From positions 23,144,001 through 23,208,000 of the forward strand of contig NC_092312.1 in assembly GCF_036785885.1 (NCBI RefSeq): 64,000 nt of DNA, in the 5' to 3' direction. This document shows positions 60,960 to 64,000 of the stretch, piece by piece. The DNA is from Coffea arabica (taxonomy: Eukaryota > Streptophyta > Magnoliopsida > Gentianales > Rubiaceae). The notes beneath the pieces were generated by a model that saw only the letters and a list, made by a program, of their open reading frames with translations, was not told where the DNA came from and did no database searches. Both the position numbers and the translations under genes were made by a program. Numbering within the stretch: position 1 is the first letter of the stretch; every line of letters starts with the position of its first letter.

Positions 60960-63900
60960 TAATAAAACAAAAAGGAAAGACAAATGGAATAGTGGATCCA
61001 GCTGGAAGAATAGGCTCCTAAACCGAATCCGTGAAATATGCGAAGAATTCAAGGTGTGTCATTAAGATGTAAAGTGCCGCAATTATTATGTCCTTCAAAT
61101 TATGGTGCAACTTTCCCGTGTGGGTACGATAATTTCTGTCACTTTTTAAATTTTCCTTTTTTTTAAATATCTTTTAAGTAACTCCTCATCCTTAACTCAC
61201 TCCATCTCAACTACTCATCACACGTTCAGCGAAATAGATCCACTAATGTCACATAATTACTAAACTACAACTTACAATCCCACAAAAGAAAATTTCCACT
61301 AAATTATTTGAATTACAACCACATTAAAAACTTAGGTCAATTTGTTCGGCTAGAGAAAAGGCCTGATAAGCCTAAATGCTGAAATTTTCTTTCAGTTGGA
61401 TTGAGTTTAGATCTAAAATATTAGGTTTGAATTAAATGTAAGTCGAGTTCGAGCCTTATTAGATTTAAATTTGACGTAGACTTGGCTCTTTAATCTATAC
61501 CTATATATATATATACATAGATATATAACTATATATTTAAATATATAATACTAAACTTTTCATTTATGAGTTAAGTGTCAAAATATGTTGATATATATAA
61601 GAAATATTAAATATAAAAAATTATTTCAAAAGATTTTGAAGGACAAATCATAGTATGAAATATAGAATTTTAAGTTTTAAATATGAATCAATTAAGTTAC
61701 TAAATTATAAATACTGAAATGTTAACATTTGAATGCATAAATACATTAAATGATAAGTGAATAGTTTATCGCATATTCTTTGGAGTAAGTTTGGCCTATG
61801 CAATTTAGGCCCACTTAATTAATTAAAATATTCTACTTTTAGTTATCAAACACGATTGAACATGTTAAAATTTGAATCCACTAAATTTGTTTTAAGCATT
61901 GAATTAGATTATCAAAAACAACCTATCTTAGTATGACACTTTTTACAATGTGGTGCATACGGAGGTGATTAAAAGACTTGCCGAAGAATGGTTCCCAAAT
62001 TCCTATCCCCCCACTTGCAAACCCCTGCCCCCCACAAATTGGTGCATATGATTTAGATGGCTTCTGGGCTCTCCTACGCCATTTTTTCTGTCCTGGGCTT
62101 AATCTTTGAAAGTCAAAGTAGCCTAATTTGAAAACATCAGACATTAACTGTCTGCATTTACCGTCTCTAAGCCCAGTATTTTTAATACAACAAGCCCATC
62201 TGAGAAACAACTAAGACAGACAGCTTGAAGAATCCGAATGAAGTTGGACTGATGATATATACGAAAAAGGCTTGGGCTGGAACCTTTGTACAATAACTTC
62301 AGGTGCTGTCAAACATTTTCCAGTAACTTTTTTGTAATATCAAATTTACCCTCACGATCAAATTCAGGTGTCTAGGTAGGCCCCCACCTGACACTCAAAT
62401 TCAGGTGTTTGAAAAGTAATATTTTTTTTCAAATATATTTTATTTGCATCACAATTATAATTTTTGATTAATTTTTTTTTATATTTTCAACAATCTTTTA
62501 TCTTATTAACGTCACATCATAAAAAATGTTAAAGTAATTATTTCAAATAATCTCATATCCAAATATGTTCAGCACCTACATTCTTCTTTATCAAATCCCA
62601 CTCGACTAAGAACATATTACCAACGTAACTAGATGTAAGTATAACTATAAAAACAACTATTAATTTAATTAAAAAATCATATAAAATTAATTTACATAAA
62701 ACTTTATTTATTTCTAAATTAGCACTAGTAGAATATAATTGTCTATATCACTATATGCTATAAAATTGAAGTGTTTAATCTCAAAGTGCTACAGATTTGT
62801 CGAACTCGTGAAGTTGTTTCTTATAATTCTCTCCTGATTTTATTAATGAAACAATAGAGCTTTTGCGAACATTACTCCAATATTAAACCTAGGTTTATAC
62901 GTTTTATTACAAAAGGCTGAAGTGAAACCAATTTAAGAAAAATATATGAAGGCTGAAATTGAAGTAAAAATAGGTTAGTGGAAAAAAATGAAAAAAAAAA
63001 ACCGAATTGTTTCTCATATATTTTATTTATTAGGGTGGTTAAATGGTGTCTCAAGACAAGATTGGGCAGAGTATGATTGAACTAATAATCAATCACTGAA
63101 CTTATTCTAACTTGATCTCTGGGCTTATAATTAACCGTTGATGAAGAGTTGTTGAAGGAATGCCAAGTTTCACCTGTAGAACATTCCCTACATAAGTTCA
63201 AAGTTGCAACAAGTACTCCAACACTCTTCTTCTGAAGCAAAATCCCACTAAAAAAAAAATGGACACAAGGGGACAAGAAGAAGCGAGACAAAGTGATCGA
63301 CCTACCAAATATCCGATGCAACACTCTATCATCATGAAATTTGGAAGACTTTTGACGCTGATTGGGATTGCCATTATTGTTGCATGGAATTCAGCAAAAT
63401 TTGCACACATACAAACATACATACCTGCCTTTACCTCTCATTGCTTCAAGTTGTACTAATCTCTAGAGAAAGTTATCCATTGCCATTTTGAATGTTAAAC
63501 GCGAAATCATTAGCTTGTCGGGTCTGTAGGTAAATTTCCTTTTCATATAGCACAAAGGTTTTCTTGCTATTTGATGGTTTCATCTGTTGCCACTGTTTTT
63601 CTTTTTTCACTTGTTCTTTCTATTTCGATTTCTTCCCGGCCCCGGTTTTTTAAGGGTATTTTGCCCTTTTATTTTGGATTGATTATATTTACCTTTCCTG
63701 AAATTTGTCCGTAATACAAACCACAGCTCGTAGTTTGATCACGTTATGATTATCCCCTTAATCACCAATAGTTGCTTAACTCTGTCGATGACTATGGTGT
63801 AATAACAAAAATATCATAATTTAAAACGTTTCACAGATAAAGTTAAAAAAACAATAATGCCTTTCCAAAATACACGTTGAAAACTCAACTAAAGAGCAGA

Positions 63901-64000
63901 CTTTGAGAAAAGGAAAAAAAAAAAAATCAAATGAACCAACTAGTATGTAGAAAAAAAATTTATGTGAAGGAAAATGATAAAATATAAAAACGAATAGAAG
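60960..64000. other. Intergenic to the window end
   Basis: No gene is supported. 61700-61925 shares words (AAATGATAAGTGAATAGTTTATCGC; AGATTATCAAAAACAACC) with the TTTGATAA MITE family and is probably a third copy. A 95-codon minus frame at 61923-62210 is open but resembles nothing. A TA run lies at about 61502-61530. The strand pair at 63082-63459 has several short frames with no family likeness. Confidence 0.4.

Noticed and set aside
61923..62210. A 95-codon minus-strand frame with GGQGFASGGIGIWEPFF.
   Set aside because: I could not link it to any family, and it begins at a MITE edge. Left as unsupported.

Overview
This window is nuclear DNA from a eudicot plant. It is AT-rich and gene-poor, with short exons separated by GT..AG introns and large intergenic stretches full of small transposable elements. 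The proteins that can be assembled are standard angiosperm families. The SINE and MITE content would suit an asterid such as coffee, but that is a weak guess I could not test.

Genes from left to right: (1) the 3' end of a Stm1/HABP4-type RGG RNA-binding protein gene, + strand, 378-1285, truncated by the window edge; (2) a complete eight-exon Rab1/RABD2 small GTPase gene, - strand, 5072-9733; (3) a three-exon DOXC-type 2-oxoglutarate/Fe(II) dioxygenase gene, - strand, 14412-16174; (4) a two-exon uclacyanin-like blue copper protein gene, + strand, 25664-26576; (5) a five-exon gene for a conserved, probably plastid-targeted protein with two lipocalin-like G-x-W segments, - strand, 26941-31161; (6) a single-exon gene for a 68-residue two-helix membrane protein, - strand, 32388-32594; (7) a candidate two-exon 53-residue microprotein, - strand, 34739-35005; (8) a nine-exon ELMO-domain protein gene, + strand, 48852-54283; (9) a decayed PPR gene that contains a group II intron domain V hairpin, about 55041-55930; (10) a four-exon cytosolic nucleoside diphosphate kinase gene, - strand, 56973-58720. 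For every complete multi-exon gene the exon lengths add up to an open frame of the size expected for its family. These are unrelated housekeeping and accessory genes. I see no operon-like or pathway cluster.

The intergenic DNA (about 1.3-5.0, 9.7-14.4, 16.2-25.6, 32.6-34.7, 35.0-48.8 and 58.7-64 kb) is dominated by non-autonomous elements whose ends are visible. These include hAT-type elements with 8-bp target duplications, Stowaway-type elements with TA duplications, Tourist-like elements, an almost perfectly palindromic foldback element, and tRNA-related SINEs. There is also a three-level nested insertion at 33358-34524 and a hAT element inserted within the end of another MITE at 37338-37784. 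I found no CRISPR array, no credible tRNA or rRNA gene, and no clear new multi-gene system. The best candidates for novelty are the spliced microprotein, the domain V hairpin inside the PPR pseudogene, and the inverted SINE pair that could form a long RNA hairpin.
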